Assembly: GCA_964654545.1 (NCBI GenBank)
Contig: CAZZIU010000011.1
Span: 1 to 64,000 of the forward strand
Direction: 5' to 3'
Origin: JABMOV01 sp964654545
GTDB lineage: Bacteria; Fidelibacterota; Marinisomatia; Marinisomatales; JABMOV01
Length of the DNA: 64,000 nt
Numbering within the stretch: position 1 is the first letter of the stretch; every line of letters starts with the position of its first letter. Shown one piece after another: positions 7,138-16,080 of this stretch. The position numbers were made by a program, and so were the translations under genes. The notes beneath the pieces were generated by a model. The model searched no databases, was not told the origin of the DNA, and worked only from the letters and a program-made list of their open reading frames with translations.

Positions 7138-10100
7138 GCGTTTCACGTGAAACGCTTTCTTTTCCCTCTTTCTTGAACCGCTTCCAAACTATTTGTGATA
7201 AAGCGCGGTTGTGGGACGAGGGTTTTGTTGTGGGGCCAAGGCCTTTCCTGGGTCTTTTTTTGCTTGCCCAATATCAGACACGGGATCGAATTCTAGTTCG
7301 CTGTTCTACTTCTCAACTGGCAGAAGATTGTTATCGATTTTGTTTTAATTTTTTGGAATCCGGTGTATGCTGGTTCCCGGAGAACCAGAAAGAAGAGAAC
7401 GATGTAATTGGGTTTATGGCAGAGCAGGAGCGATTTCAATCTGAAGCATATAATCTGGCTGCAAGGAAAGAAAAATACCTCTTGTTCAGCACGCCTTCTG
7501 CCCTTGAATCTGCCGTGTCTGCTCCGTCAGGCGGATTGCCTTCCGGTTTTCGCCTAGCAGCAGATGCGCAGGTGTCAAAAGAACGTTTGATTGGGTCTCT
7601 AATCAACTGGGGTTATGATCACCAGGATCGTGTTCTTTTTCCAAAAACTTTTTCCTCCCGTGGTGGAATTTTAGATGTGTTCTTGCCTTATTCAACTTAT
7701 CCGGTTCGCCTGGAGTTCTTCGGTAATACAATTGAATCCATTCGCACATTCAGTCCACTAACACAACGAAAGGTTTCTTCGTTGGATTTTGTTGAAATCC
7801 TTCCACCGCCAGAGCCAGAACCAGACAAAAACAAAATGTCCTTTGGTTCTCTTCTCGGTGATTCGTTGTCTCTTTGTTTGGAGCCTGCCGATGAAAACAA
7901 ATTTCTTCTTTATTCACAAGACGTTAACAAAGATGATGTTTTATATAAGTCTAATTATAACATAAGTTTATATGTCGATAGGGGTGAGCCTGTTTCTGGT
8001 TTTCCACCGTCCCGGTTGTTCGCTTTTTCTGACGATCCATATTCCGATGACCGATTTTTGGAGAAATCCGGTTTTGCTGGTTCCATCGTATCTGGTATTC
8101 TTGAAGAAGGCTTCTATTCAAAGGATATTGGGGTGTGTTGTCTCTCTGTTGCTCAAATGCTTCATCAACAATCACGTACCAATTATCGCTGGTCTCTGGA
8201 CAGTTATTCCTATACGCCTCAAGAAACGTTATCGACTATAGACGATATTTCCTGGGGTGACTTTTTGGTGCATCAGGACTTTGGTGTCGGTCTTTATCGC
8301 GGTCTGGAAACAATTAAACAGAATGACTCTGAGCAGGAATGCATTAAAATTGAATATGCCGACAACGGTGTTGTTTATGTTCCGGTGGACAAATTTAGCA
8401 AGGTTCATAAACTGATTGCGTCGGGCAAAAGCACACCTGTTTTATCTTCGCTCGGAAGTCGAAAATGGTCACAGCAAAAAGAGCGCGTAAAAAAATCCGC
8501 GCAGGTTGTGGTTCAGGATTTAATTCAGCTCTATGCAAACCGTAACCGTCCTCGCGGGTTTGTGTATGAGACAAACGATGATTTCTATCGTGCGGTTGTT
8601 GCGTCTTTTCCATACGATGAAACACCAGACCAACAGCAGGCAATCCGTGACGTTCTTATGGATATGGAAAAAGATCGGCCCGTGGATCGCCTGGTTTGTG
8701 GCGATGTCGGTTTTGGAAAAACAGAGGTTGCGATTCGTGCAGCAGTTAAAGCCGTGTCCAGTGGTAAAAAAGTCTTGCTGTTAACACCCACAACCATTTT
8801 AGCAGATCAACACTTTATTTCTTTTTCTTCCCGGCTGGATCCGTTGGGCATTCACGTGGCGCTGTTATCGAGATTCAGAACAAAAAAAGAGCAAACAGAG
8901 ATTCTTGAAAAAATGTTTATTGGTGCTGTTGATGTGGTTGTGGGAACCCATCGATTGCTTTCTCAAGATATTCATTTTCCAGAGCTTGGCTTATTGATTA
9001 TTGATGAAGAACACCGGTTTGGGGTTAAACATAAAGAGCGCTTAAAACAATTAAAACAAGCGGTTGACGTCATCGCGCTCACAGCCACTCCAATCCCAAG
9101 AACATTACAACAGTCGTTGGTTGGGTTGCGAGAAATAAGTAAAATTCAAACACCGCCAAAAACCAGAAAACCAATTCATACTTATGTAAAGTTTTTTGAT
9201 TGGTCGCTTGTGGAGCGGGTTCTTTCCACAGAGCTCCAGCGTAGAGGGCAGGTGTATTTTTTACACAATGATATTGATTCTCTCCCTTTTTACTACCGCG
9301 AGCTGGTTTCCCGCTTTCCATCTGCGTCGATTGCGATAGCCCACGGAAAAATGAACAGCAAGGAGCTGGAAAAAGTTGTTCTTGCTTTCTTTAAAAAAGA
9401 AATTGATGTACTCCTTTGCACAACGATTATCGAATCTGGTTTGGACGTATCCAACGCCAACACGATTATTATTAATCAGGCTCATCGTTTTGGGCTGGCG
9501 CAATTATATCAAATACGCGGCAGGGTGGGCCGAAGCTATCGGCAGGCGTACTGTTATCTCTTATTGCCAAAAGATATTACACTGGGTGAAGAAGCATACC
9601 AGCGCCTGAAGGCCATTGAACAGTATACCTCACTTGGATCGGGGTTCGATATCGCAATGAAAGATCTGGAAATTCGTGGAGCCGGAAACCTGTTTGGGTA
9701 TAAACAAAGTGGAAATATTGCCACGGTTGGTTTTGAGATGTATTGTCGGATTTTAAAAGAGGCTATTGACGAAAAAATGGTTAACGCATCTGAGCCAATT
9801 CAACAGGCGAAAATAATTGCCCGCCAAACAACGCTGATCGACAATGTATATGTACCCCATGCCCACGATCGGCTTTTCTTTTACAAGCGTTTTTCGGAAG
9901 CCGGTTCTCTTGGTGAGGTTGATGATATCTCTGATGAGCTTGCGGACCGCTTTGGACCGCTGCCTAAAACAGCACATGATTTGATTCAGATCGCCAAGCT
10001 TCGTGTGTTGTTTACTGGCACTTCTATTGGTCGGGTACATCTCAATAAACAATTACGCTTGGCGTTAAACAGTTTTGCGCCATTTAATTCTGCTGCTGAA

Positions 10101-10268
10101 ATGCTGGAGAACGTGTCAAATCGGCTCAGCCTGGAAAAGCATCCTTATCGCGTGATACCTGATGGGAAAAAAAATACCATGGAAATAGTGGTCGAGACGG
10201 GGAACTTTGATGCTGCGGTAAACGTTGCCACCATTTTAGGACGGTTGTTTTCGTCTCACAATCCGTAA
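7134..10268 (+). CDS. mfd: Transcription-repair coupling factor Mfd
   Basis: Mfd removes stalled RNA polymerase from damaged DNA and recruits UvrA. In 1044 residues the protein has a UvrB-like N-terminal region with LFPKTFSSRGGILDVFLP, an RNA-polymerase-interacting CarD-like domain starting near residue 372 (GDFLVHQDFGVGLYRGL), then a RecG-like translocase: Walker A GDVGFGKTEVA (about 522-532), DEEHRFG box near 623-629, TATPIPRTL, and the TRG motif region around IESGLDVSNANT and QIRGRVGR. It is somewhat shorter than the roughly 1150-residue E. coli protein, mainly in the N-terminal half. Codons 2-7 encode SVSRET because a second parS site is embedded there. Confidence 0.96.
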   Translation: MSVSRETLSFPSFLNRFQTICDKARLWDEGFVVGPRPFLGLFLLAQYQTRDRILVRCSTSQLAEDCYRFCFNFLESGVCWFPENQKEENDVIGFMAEQERFQSEAYNLAARKEKYLLFSTPSALESAVSAPSGGLPSGFRLAADAQVSKERLIGSLINWGYDHQDRVLFPKTFSSRGGILDVFLPYSTYPVRLEFFGNTIESIRTFSPLTQRKVSSLDFVEILPPPEPEPDKNKMSFGSLLGDSLSLCLEPADENKFLLYSQDVNKDDVLYKSNYNISLYVDRGEPVSGFPPSRLFAFSDDPYSDDRFLEKSGFAGSIVSGILEEGFYSKDIGVCCLSVAQMLHQQSRTNYRWSLDSYSYTPQETLSTIDDISWGDFLVHQDFGVGLYRGLETIKQNDSEQECIKIEYADNGVVYVPVDKFSKVHKLIASGKSTPVLSSLGSRKWSQQKERVKKSAQVVVQDLIQLYANRNRPRGFVYETNDDFYRAVVASFPYDETPDQQQAIRDVLMDMEKDRPVDRLVCGDVGFGKTEVAIRAAVKAVSSGKKVLLLTPTTILADQHFISFSSRLDPLGIHVALLSRFRTKKEQTEILEKMFIGAVDVVVGTHRLLSQDIHFPELGLLIIDEEHRFGVKHKERLKQLKQAVDVIALTATPIPRTLQQSLVGLREISKIQTPPKTRKPIHTYVKFFDWSLVERVLSTELQRRGQVYFLHNDIDSLPFYYRELVSRFPSASIAIAHGKMNSKELEKVVLAFFKKEIDVLLCTTIIESGLDVSNANTIIINQAHRFGLAQLYQIRGRVGRSYRQAYCYLLLPKDITLGEEAYQRLKAIEQYTSLGSGFDIAMKDLEIRGAGNLFGYKQSGNIATVGFEMYCRILKEAIDEKMVNASEPIQQAKIIARQTTLIDNVYVPHAHDRLFFYKRFSEAGSLGEVDDISDELADRFGPLPKTAHDLIQIAKLRVLFTGTSIGRVHLNKQLRLALNSFAPFNSAAEMLENVSNRLSLEKHPYRVIPDGKKNTMEIVVETGNFDAAVNVATILGRLFSSHNP
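7139..7154. promoter_or_regulatory. parS centromere site 2 (ParB binding site)
   Basis: CGTTTCACGTGAAACG contains the complete 14-base parS core and differs from the 16-base consensus only at the two outer positions. With the flanking bases it forms a perfect 18-base palindrome (7138-7155). It lies within the first codons of mfd, 1.9 kb from parS site 1. Two exact cores so close together near the origin strongly support a working ParABS system elsewhere in the genome. Confidence 0.88.
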
Positions 10269-10276
10269 TTTATTTC

Positions 10277-11077
10277 ATGAAATCATTACCATCTCTTTTC
10301 TGCTTGTTGCTTGTTTTCTTTTCCTGCAGCCAAAAGGAAACAAAAACCTCTCCTATCGTTGCGAGAGTAAATGGTGCCGACTTAACTTTGGATAATTATC
10401 GTACGTTGCGTCAACATTATGCCGATCCCTTTATGTCTCCTGATCATATTGTATCCCAGTGGGTACAAAGTGAATTATTATACCAGGCGGCGTTATCCAA
10501 AGATTTCCATAAAGACAAATCGTTGGTGAATTCGGTGAACGAATACCGTAGGAAATTGTTGGGGGACATGTATCTTGAGGCAATGATTAAAGAGGCAAAA
10601 CCCATTTCCAACGCTGATATCAAGCGCTATTATGAACAAAACAAATCTTCCTTTGTACGGCTGGTAGATGAGGCTAGGATCTACCATTTTGTTGCTCCAA
10701 CTGAAAATGAAGCCCGTAATATTGTTCGGGCGTTGAAACGAAAAAAATCTGGTGGGGAACTGCGAACCATTTTTCTTGATTATAATGTGGATGCTGATAT
10801 CATAAAGAAGGGGTTTCTCCTGCCAGAGCTGGATGAGCTGATATTTCTATCAACCTCTGAAGCGGTCTTGGATCCAAAGGAAATTGATGGTAAATATCAT
10901 ATTATAGAAATACTGGAAAAATTTCCGGCGAATTCTATCATTAGCCTGGATGAAGCCTACGATGAGGTGTATCAGCGTCTTATTCAACGACAAATTATTC
11001 TATCATCGAAAACCCTTTTAGACAGTTTATATAATTCAAATGACATTGAAACCTTTTTGGAGACTATTAACGAATGA
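10277..11077 (+). CDS. SurA-N/PpiC-like periplasmic lipoprotein
   Basis: The 266-residue protein begins with a lipoprotein signal: a hydrophobic run followed by VFFSCSQ, with the acylated Cys at about residue 17. The body opens with VARVNGADLTLDNYR, the start typical of SurA/PrsA-type chaperones, followed by helices such as VSQWVQSELLYQAAL that match the SurA N-terminal fold. A weak parvulin-like region is seen at about 120-215, but it lacks the obvious catalytic signatures, so it may be a chaperone rather than an active isomerase. The next gene is surA itself, overlapping by four bases. The pair probably serves outer-membrane protein folding. Confidence 0.72.
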   Translation: MKSLPSLFCLLLVFFSCSQKETKTSPIVARVNGADLTLDNYRTLRQHYADPFMSPDHIVSQWVQSELLYQAALSKDFHKDKSLVNSVNEYRRKLLGDMYLEAMIKEAKPISNADIKRYYEQNKSSFVRLVDEARIYHFVAPTENEARNIVRALKRKKSGGELRTIFLDYNVDADIIKKGFLLPELDELIFLSTSEAVLDPKEIDGKYHIIEILEKFPANSIISLDEAYDEVYQRLIQRQIILSSKTLLDSLYNSNDIETFLETINE

Positions 11078-12357
11078 AGAAGAAACGTATTCTCTTGCTT
11101 TTATGCTCGATAACGGCATCCCTGTTTTCCCAATCTGAACCAACTTTTGTGGATGGAATTGCCGCCATTGTGAACGACAATATTATATTGAAAAGTGATT
11201 TGGCGCAGGTGGTGAATATGACGGCGGTTCAACGAAATATATATCCTGAGGAAAACCCAGATCAGTTCCAGCGGCTACAGTCAGATGTGCTACAATCCCT
11301 TATTGATCAAAAAATTATTCTTGAAATGGCTCAGTTGGATTCTATCGATGTAAAGGAAAAAGAGGTTGATGCTGCACTGGAGCAGCAAATCCAGAGCATG
11401 ATATCCCGGGCAGGCAGTGAGGAGCGTGTAGAAGAATTGCTGGGTCAATCCTTGAAAGATTATCGTCGAGAAAGTTGGTATGATGCCCAGGAAGCTCTTA
11501 TTTCTGAGCAATACCAGCAGACAATTATTGGGGATGTGCAAGTAAATCGCGAGGAGGTTATATCTTTTTATAATACTTATAAGGATAGTTTACCTGTAAT
11601 GCCCACTTTGACAAAAATGCGTCACCTTCTTCTTCCTGTTTTACCAAATGAAACCAACCGCAATAGAACCATTGACCAGTTGAAGGAGATAAAAAAACAA
11701 ATCCTGAACGGTGAAGATTTTTCAACCATGGCAAAAAAATATTCACAGGATCCCGGCACAAAAGATCGCGGAGGTGATTTGGGGTTTGTCCGTCGTGGAT
11801 CTCTGGTGCAGGAATTCGAAGAAGTTGCGTTTACCCTGCCCGAGAATGAAATTAGTGATCCCGTTAAAACCGTTTTTGGCTACCATCTGATTCAGCCGAT
11901 GGAGAGACAGGGAGATAGGGTTCATGTCCGCCACATTTTGATTTCACCTCAGATTACAGAAGAAGACGAATCCTTGACCTATGAAGCTGCAATTACTATA
12001 AAAGATTCCGCAACCACATTGGACGAATTCAAAGCACTGGTTTCCCGCCATTCAAAAGACGATCAAACCAAGGCAATTGGTGGTGATTTGGGCTGGATTA
12101 ACCCGGACGAATACCCTATTCCTGAATTTTCCCAGGTTGTACCCTATTTAACAAAAAATGAATGCAGCCCACCGGTAAAAACATCTTTTGGCTATCATCT
12201 TCTCTGGCTTGAAGACATAAAACCAGGTGGTCGACCAACCCTGGAAAGCCACTGGACAGAAATAGAAATGATGGCGCTGAATCATAAAAAAATGGGTAAA
12301 TATGAAACATGGCTGAAGGGTGCCCGCGATAAGTTCTTTGTAAAAATTATGAACTAA
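11074..12357 (+). CDS. surA: Periplasmic chaperone / peptidyl-prolyl isomerase SurA
   Basis: SurA escorts unfolded beta-barrel proteins through the periplasm to the BAM complex. The 427 residues contain a signal peptide (about 1-20), the SurA N-terminal chaperone module beginning VDGIAAIVNDNIILKSDL, and two parvulin (PpiC) domains. The first spans about 180-275 (MRHLLLPV, then GGDLGFVRRGSLVQEFEEVA and VKTVFGYHLIQP). The second spans about 284-385 (VRHILISP, GGDLGWINPDEYPIPEF, VKTSFGYHLLWL). Two PPIase domains and a total of about 430 residues are the classical SurA architecture. The gene ends at the edge of the AT-rich origin candidate. Confidence 0.93.
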   Translation: MKKKRILLLLCSITASLFSQSEPTFVDGIAAIVNDNIILKSDLAQVVNMTAVQRNIYPEENPDQFQRLQSDVLQSLIDQKIILEMAQLDSIDVKEKEVDAALEQQIQSMISRAGSEERVEELLGQSLKDYRRESWYDAQEALISEQYQQTIIGDVQVNREEVISFYNTYKDSLPVMPTLTKMRHLLLPVLPNETNRNRTIDQLKEIKKQILNGEDFSTMAKKYSQDPGTKDRGGDLGFVRRGSLVQEFEEVAFTLPENEISDPVKTVFGYHLIQPMERQGDRVHVRHILISPQITEEDESLTYEAAITIKDSATTLDEFKALVSRHSKDDQTKAIGGDLGWINPDEYPIPEFSQVVPYLTKNECSPPVKTSFGYHLLWLEDIKPGGRPTLESHWTEIEMMALNHKKMGKYETWLKGARDKFFVKIMN

Positions 12358-12754
12358 TTATTCACATAGTATTTGAATATATTTTTAGTTATAATTCTTT
12401 GATTATTATATCTTTATCAATCCATAAACTTTTCGTTATCACCGATTTGTGAATATCTTTTTCCACAATGAATCAAAACAATGGTTGTCAACAGAGAATC
12501 AGGCACAGTGTTGTGGATTGGGTCGCATTTACAAACAACAGATTAATGGTTTCCCACATAAAGTACCGCTTTAACTAAAACGACAAACTGATTTAATATG
12601 AAAAATTCTCACATTATATTTTTTAAAACTGATTACTTTTCCACATTATTACTATTATTATTCTTTATTATATTATCTTTTTATTAATAAATATTAGACA
12701 CTCTAAATAATTTGAAATTCAACATACATCATTCATTTTTCATGGAGATAACCA
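12358..12754. other. oriC: AT-rich gap, candidate replication origin oriC
   Basis: This 397-base gap holds no gene and is strikingly AT-rich, above all from about 12600 to 12740. DnaA boxes, with the consensus TTATNCACA, are: a perfect TTATTCACA at 12358-12366, TTTTCCACA (one mismatch) at 12459-12467 and again at 12637-12645, and an inverted ATATTCACA (one mismatch) at 12448-12456. Weaker forms, with two mismatches, lie at 12512-12520 (inverted) and 12549-12557. The AT-rich tract next to the last good box would be the unwinding element. The location between the dnaA/mnm/mfd block and dnaN-recF-gyrB-gyrA is right for oriC. The call rests on pattern only. Confidence 0.65.
12637..12663. promoter_or_regulatory. 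DnaA box followed by DnaA-trio-like repeat
   Basis: TTTTCCACA at 12637-12645 is followed directly by TTATTACTATTATTATT. Read 3'->5' on the other strand this is a run of AAT/GAT triplets, the form described for DnaA-trio elements that guide DnaA filament growth into the unwinding region. It leads straight into the most AT-rich part of the gap. This is an inference from the pattern; low-complexity AT sequence can resemble trios by chance. Confidence 0.45.
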
Positions 12755-13237
12755 TTGTTTAAAAACATAAACATCTCTGCTACCGCATATTTACGATATT
12801 TTGGATTTACAAAAATCCCTCTGCTTTTTTACATTCGTCCCTCAGTCGTTCGACTCAATAAGCAATACGTCATTGTAAAAGTACCGTTACGGAGACGAAC
12901 ACAAAATCACCTGAAATCCATGTATTTTGGAGTTTTGGCTGCGGGAGCCGACTGTGCAGCAGGGTTGATAGCGATGGAGACCATACGGAAAAGCGGAAAA
13001 AAAATAGCCCTTATTTTTAAAGATATGTCCGCCAGTTTTTTAAAAAGAGCAGAAGGAGATGTTCATTTTTACTGTGATCAGGGTGACGAAATTCGTTCCC
13101 TGGTTGAAAGAGCAATTCAGACCGGTGAGCGAGTCGAGCAATCCATAAAGATTATTGCCACTGTCCCCAGCATATCTGATGATGTGGTAGCTGAATTCAA
13201 ATTAACACTTTCACTTAAGGAAAAAACAGCAGTCTAA
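12755..13237 (+). CDS. DUF4442 / hotdog-fold thioesterase-like protein
   Basis: The 160-residue product resembles the DUF4442 and YiiD/PaaI-like hotdog-fold families. The stretch MYFGVLAAGADCAAGLIAME is the typical central helix with its preceding Asn/His-rich turn (QNHLKS), and the C-terminal half ends in beta-strands as in thioesterases. The likely substrate class is an acyl thioester, but none can be named. The start is a TTG at 12755 with GGAGA eight bases upstream; the nearby ATG at 12742 runs into a stop after six codons. It stands alone between the origin candidate and dnaN. Confidence 0.6.
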   Translation: MFKNINISATAYLRYFGFTKIPLLFYIRPSVVRLNKQYVIVKVPLRRRTQNHLKSMYFGVLAAGADCAAGLIAMETIRKSGKKIALIFKDMSASFLKRAEGDVHFYCDQGDEIRSLVERAIQTGERVEQSIKIIATVPSISDDVVAEFKLTLSLKEKTAV

Positions 13238-13554
13238 GAAAAAAGCAATTGGTTATGGGCCAACACAGGAATCATTGCGATCACAAAAGCAACACCGATT
13301 ACGACCGGCACTAAAGGACAAAAACACTCATTTTGGATTGCTTGATCACGGTTCAAAGCTTAATAGACTGTTTAAGGCGTTTAAAAACCGCCATTTGAGC
13401 ACATTATTAAAATTTTAACATCAATTTTAGATAAATATAAAAACGTCCAAATAAGGGCCGTTATCGACATAAAACTGCTTGTGAAAAGTGGTTGTAAGCG
13501 GTAACATCATTGGCATTTTTATCTTGAAAAATATACAGAAAAAGATAGGTCTTT
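13238..13554. other. Intergenic gap upstream of dnaN
   Basis: No gene was found in these 317 bases. A short imperfect hairpin (GGCGTTTAAAAACCGCC, near 13377-13393) has no T-run and is not a convincing terminator. The sequence becomes AT-rich from about 13400. The only usable signal is the candidate dnaN promoter at the right end. No good DnaA box was seen here, which is why the origin is placed at 12.36-12.75 kb instead. Confidence 0.5.
13510..13537 (+). promoter_or_regulatory. Candidate promoter of dnaN
   Basis: TTGGCA (13510-13515), a 16-base spacer and TATACA (13532-13537) precede the dnaN ATG at 13555. The leader would be only about 10 bases. The match to sigma70 consensus is fair at both hexamers. 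Confidence 0.35.
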
Positions 13555-14670
13555 ATGAAACTGTCCACATCCAAAAATGAATTAAGGCTGGCACTACAAA
13601 AATTATCAAAAGCGACACCTACTCGATCCACATTACCCATTTTAAGCTGCGCCCTTTTTCAGGTTGAAGAAGAAAAGACGATTCTTCGAGCCACAGATCT
13701 GGAAATCACGATTGTGGTACAGCTTCCTGCAAGCGTCGAGGAAGTTGGTTCAGCAGCGGTCCCTCTACACACTTTATTGGAAATTACAAACGAGTTGCCC
13801 GATAGCCGTATTACAATATCCGTAAATGAGCAAAACAAGGTCGAATTAATAACCGATACGGGTGTTTATGATCTTATGGGAAAACCCCCGGAGGAATTTC
13901 CAGCGCTGCCAGAAGTGGATAATTCAAAAACGGTAGACATAAAATCCGATACACTGAAAGAAATTTTCGAAAACACCAGTTTTGCAGTTAGCCATGATGA
14001 TTTAAAACCGGCACTTACGGGCGTATTTATGAAGTTTTCACCAGAAGCGCTTACTGCCGTAGCCACGGATGGTCATCGGCTGGTGAGATACATTGTAAAC
14101 GATTTTAGCTCTGAAGGTTTTGAGGGAGACGTAATTGTACCGAGAAAATTTATTAATCTGTTTCAGGCGACTGTAAACAATGGAGAAGATGTTCATGTAT
14201 GGATAGGTGAAAATCACCTCACCGCAGCAATTGGAAACGATCGGTTCTATACTCGAATAATAGACGAAGTGTTTCCAAACTATGAAGGAGTTTTGCCCAC
14301 CAACAACGATAAATCGTTGACCGTATCCAGAGATGAACTGTTAGGCTCTGTCCGCAGGGTATCAATTTTTTCAAATAAATCAACCAATCAAATTGCACTG
14401 CAGCTTGATGGAGAAGGATCTTCCATTTCAACCGAGGACCCTGAAAAAGCATCCAAAGCCAAAGAAAAGATTGAGGGTGAATTTATAGGTGAAGCATTAA
14501 CGATCGGATATAACGCAGCTTATTTGAAGGACATACTTTCTCACGTTCAAAACGAAGGCGTTGTCGTAAAGCTAAATACGCCTATCAGCGCAGCCCTTTT
14601 TTATCCCGAGAAACAGGCGGAAAACAGGGATGTTACCATGCTGCTTATGCCGATTCGGTTGAATGATTAA
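13555..14670 (+). CDS. dnaN: DNA polymerase III sliding clamp (beta subunit)
   Basis: The 371-residue length and sequence fit the three-domain clamp. It starts MKLSTSKNELRLALQKLSKATPTRSTLPILS, typical of the family. Further marks are ATDLEITI, FAVSHDDLKPALTGVFM, ATDGHRLVRY and the C-terminal end MLLMPIRLND, close to the usual MPMRL clamp terminus. It tethers polymerase III and many other proteins to DNA. It heads the block dnaN-recF-dciA-gyrB-gyrA, all on the plus strand and closely spaced. Confidence 0.97.
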   Translation: MKLSTSKNELRLALQKLSKATPTRSTLPILSCALFQVEEEKTILRATDLEITIVVQLPASVEEVGSAAVPLHTLLEITNELPDSRITISVNEQNKVELITDTGVYDLMGKPPEEFPALPEVDNSKTVDIKSDTLKEIFENTSFAVSHDDLKPALTGVFMKFSPEALTAVATDGHRLVRYIVNDFSSEGFEGDVIVPRKFINLFQATVNNGEDVHVWIGENHLTAAIGNDRFYTRIIDEVFPNYEGVLPTNNDKSLTVSRDELLGSVRRVSIFSNKSTNQIALQLDGEGSSISTEDPEKASKAKEKIEGEFIGEALTIGYNAAYLKDILSHVQNEGVVVKLNTPISAALFYPEKQAENRDVTMLLMPIRLND

Positions 14671-14719
14671 TCAGCGTTGGCTACAACAGACGTAATAATA
14701 AAATTGCCTGCCGTATTGT

Positions 14720-15817
14720 ATGTCGATCCAGGGGATTGAATTGATATCTTTTCGCAATCACGATCATTTAAAAGTCGAGTTTTCTTCTGGTTTAAATGTT
14801 ATTTGGGGAGAAAACGGCTCAGGAAAAACATCTATCCTCGAAGGGTTATATACACTTTCTATGGGGCGCAGTTTTCGGACAGCAAATCGACGACAAATGA
14901 TACAAAAAGGGAAAGAACATTTTCGACTGGTAGGAACCTTTGAATCAGGCTCGAAAGCAAACACTGTCGCAATGAGCCAATTGTCAGACGGCAGAATGAA
15001 AACAACCATTAACGACAAAAGTATTACAGGTTTTAAAGAGCTGGTAGGGCTCAATCCGGTGGTCTTGTTATCGCCTGAAGAACAAGGAATTACAAAAGGA
15101 AACCCGGCACAACGTCGCCAGTTTTTCGATCGGTTGTTTTCGGTCGCTTCCACAGAATATCTTATGGCGCTCACCGAATTTTCCCGAGTTTATAAACAGC
15201 GAAATGCTGCATTGGCGTCAGTAAAAGAACATGCCCAGCCGGTCTTCGCGATAATCCCCTGGAACGAACCATTTGCTGAAGCTGCCGAAGCGGTTTGGGC
15301 GCAAAGAAGAAAGCTCTGGGGTGAATTCAAGCAGGCCCTGGAAAAGGTTATTGGAAAGCTGGATGTGGAAGATGTTCGCGTCACCGGTGAATATGATCAG
15401 ACAACCCACCTGCCCGTGGAAGATTTATTAAAAGCATTGGTAAAAAACGAAAGAAAAGACATTGCTTTACAGAGAACGACAATTGGACCACAAAAGGACA
15501 ATTATTCTTTCCTGTATAACCGGGAAGATTTACGACAATTTGGTTCACAGGGGGAACACAAACTGGCTCTTGTTTTGATAAAACTTGCTGAATTTGGGTT
15601 TTTGAACAACCAAAATGACACGGCCCCGATTATTCTTCTAGACGATGTTCTGGCAAAGCTTGATTTCCAGCGCAGTGAATTGGTAATGGCCTTGTTGGAA
15701 AAAAATGTGCAAACCATTATTACCACCACCAACCTTGTGAACGTTGAATCGCACGGCGTCAACATTCAAAACGATAAAAACATGAGTCTCTATCTGGAAC
15801 GTCAATGCAACGACTAA
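14720..15817 (+). CDS. recF: DNA replication and repair protein RecF
   Basis: RecF is an SMC-like ATPase that loads RecA at single-strand gaps with RecO and RecR. The 365 residues start with the family pattern IELISFRNHDHLKVEF. They contain Walker A WGENGSGKTSILEGLY (about 30-45), the signature region around SQGEHKLALVLIKLAE, and the Walker B region IILLDDVLAKLD (about 303-314). The ATG at 14720 agrees with the family start. Its 3' end overlaps dciA by 13 bases. Confidence 0.95.
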   Translation: MSIQGIELISFRNHDHLKVEFSSGLNVIWGENGSGKTSILEGLYTLSMGRSFRTANRRQMIQKGKEHFRLVGTFESGSKANTVAMSQLSDGRMKTTINDKSITGFKELVGLNPVVLLSPEEQGITKGNPAQRRQFFDRLFSVASTEYLMALTEFSRVYKQRNAALASVKEHAQPVFAIIPWNEPFAEAAEAVWAQRRKLWGEFKQALEKVIGKLDVEDVRVTGEYDQTTHLPVEDLLKALVKNERKDIALQRTTIGPQKDNYSFLYNREDLRQFGSQGEHKLALVLIKLAEFGFLNNQNDTAPIILLDDVLAKLDFQRSELVMALLEKNVQTIITTTNLVNVESHGVNIQNDKNMSLYLERQCND

Positions 15818-16080
15818 AAACAGCACTAAACAATATGCTGAAAGAAGTGGGTCTCGACAAAGCGATGGCACAACATTCCGCCCTGTGGATATGGAACGAA
15901 GTTGTTGGAGAAGCCGTGGCAAAAAGAACACACCCGGAAACGGTAAAGCACCACATCCTGACGGTAAATGTGGACTCACCGGTTTGGCGCCAGGAACTAA
16001 CTTTCCAGAAAAGCGACATAGTAAAAAAATTAAATCAAAAACTAGGCTCAGGCACAATTAAGGATATTCGATTTTTATGA
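15805..16080 (+). CDS. dciA: DciA-like (DUF721) replicative helicase loader
   Basis: The 91-residue protein has the DUF721 core: ALWIWNEVVGEAVAKRTHPE, then ILTVNVDSPVWRQELTFQKSDI. DciA loads the replicative helicase DnaB in most bacteria that lack DnaC/DnaI. Its place between recF and gyrB, in a cluster of replication genes, is common in the family. It overlaps recF by 13 bases and gyrB by four (ATGA). It is short compared with many DciA proteins but contains the whole conserved domain. Confidence 0.85.
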   Translation: MQRLKTALNNMLKEVGLDKAMAQHSALWIWNEVVGEAVAKRTHPETVKHHILTVNVDSPVWRQELTFQKSDIVKKLNQKLGSGTIKDIRFL

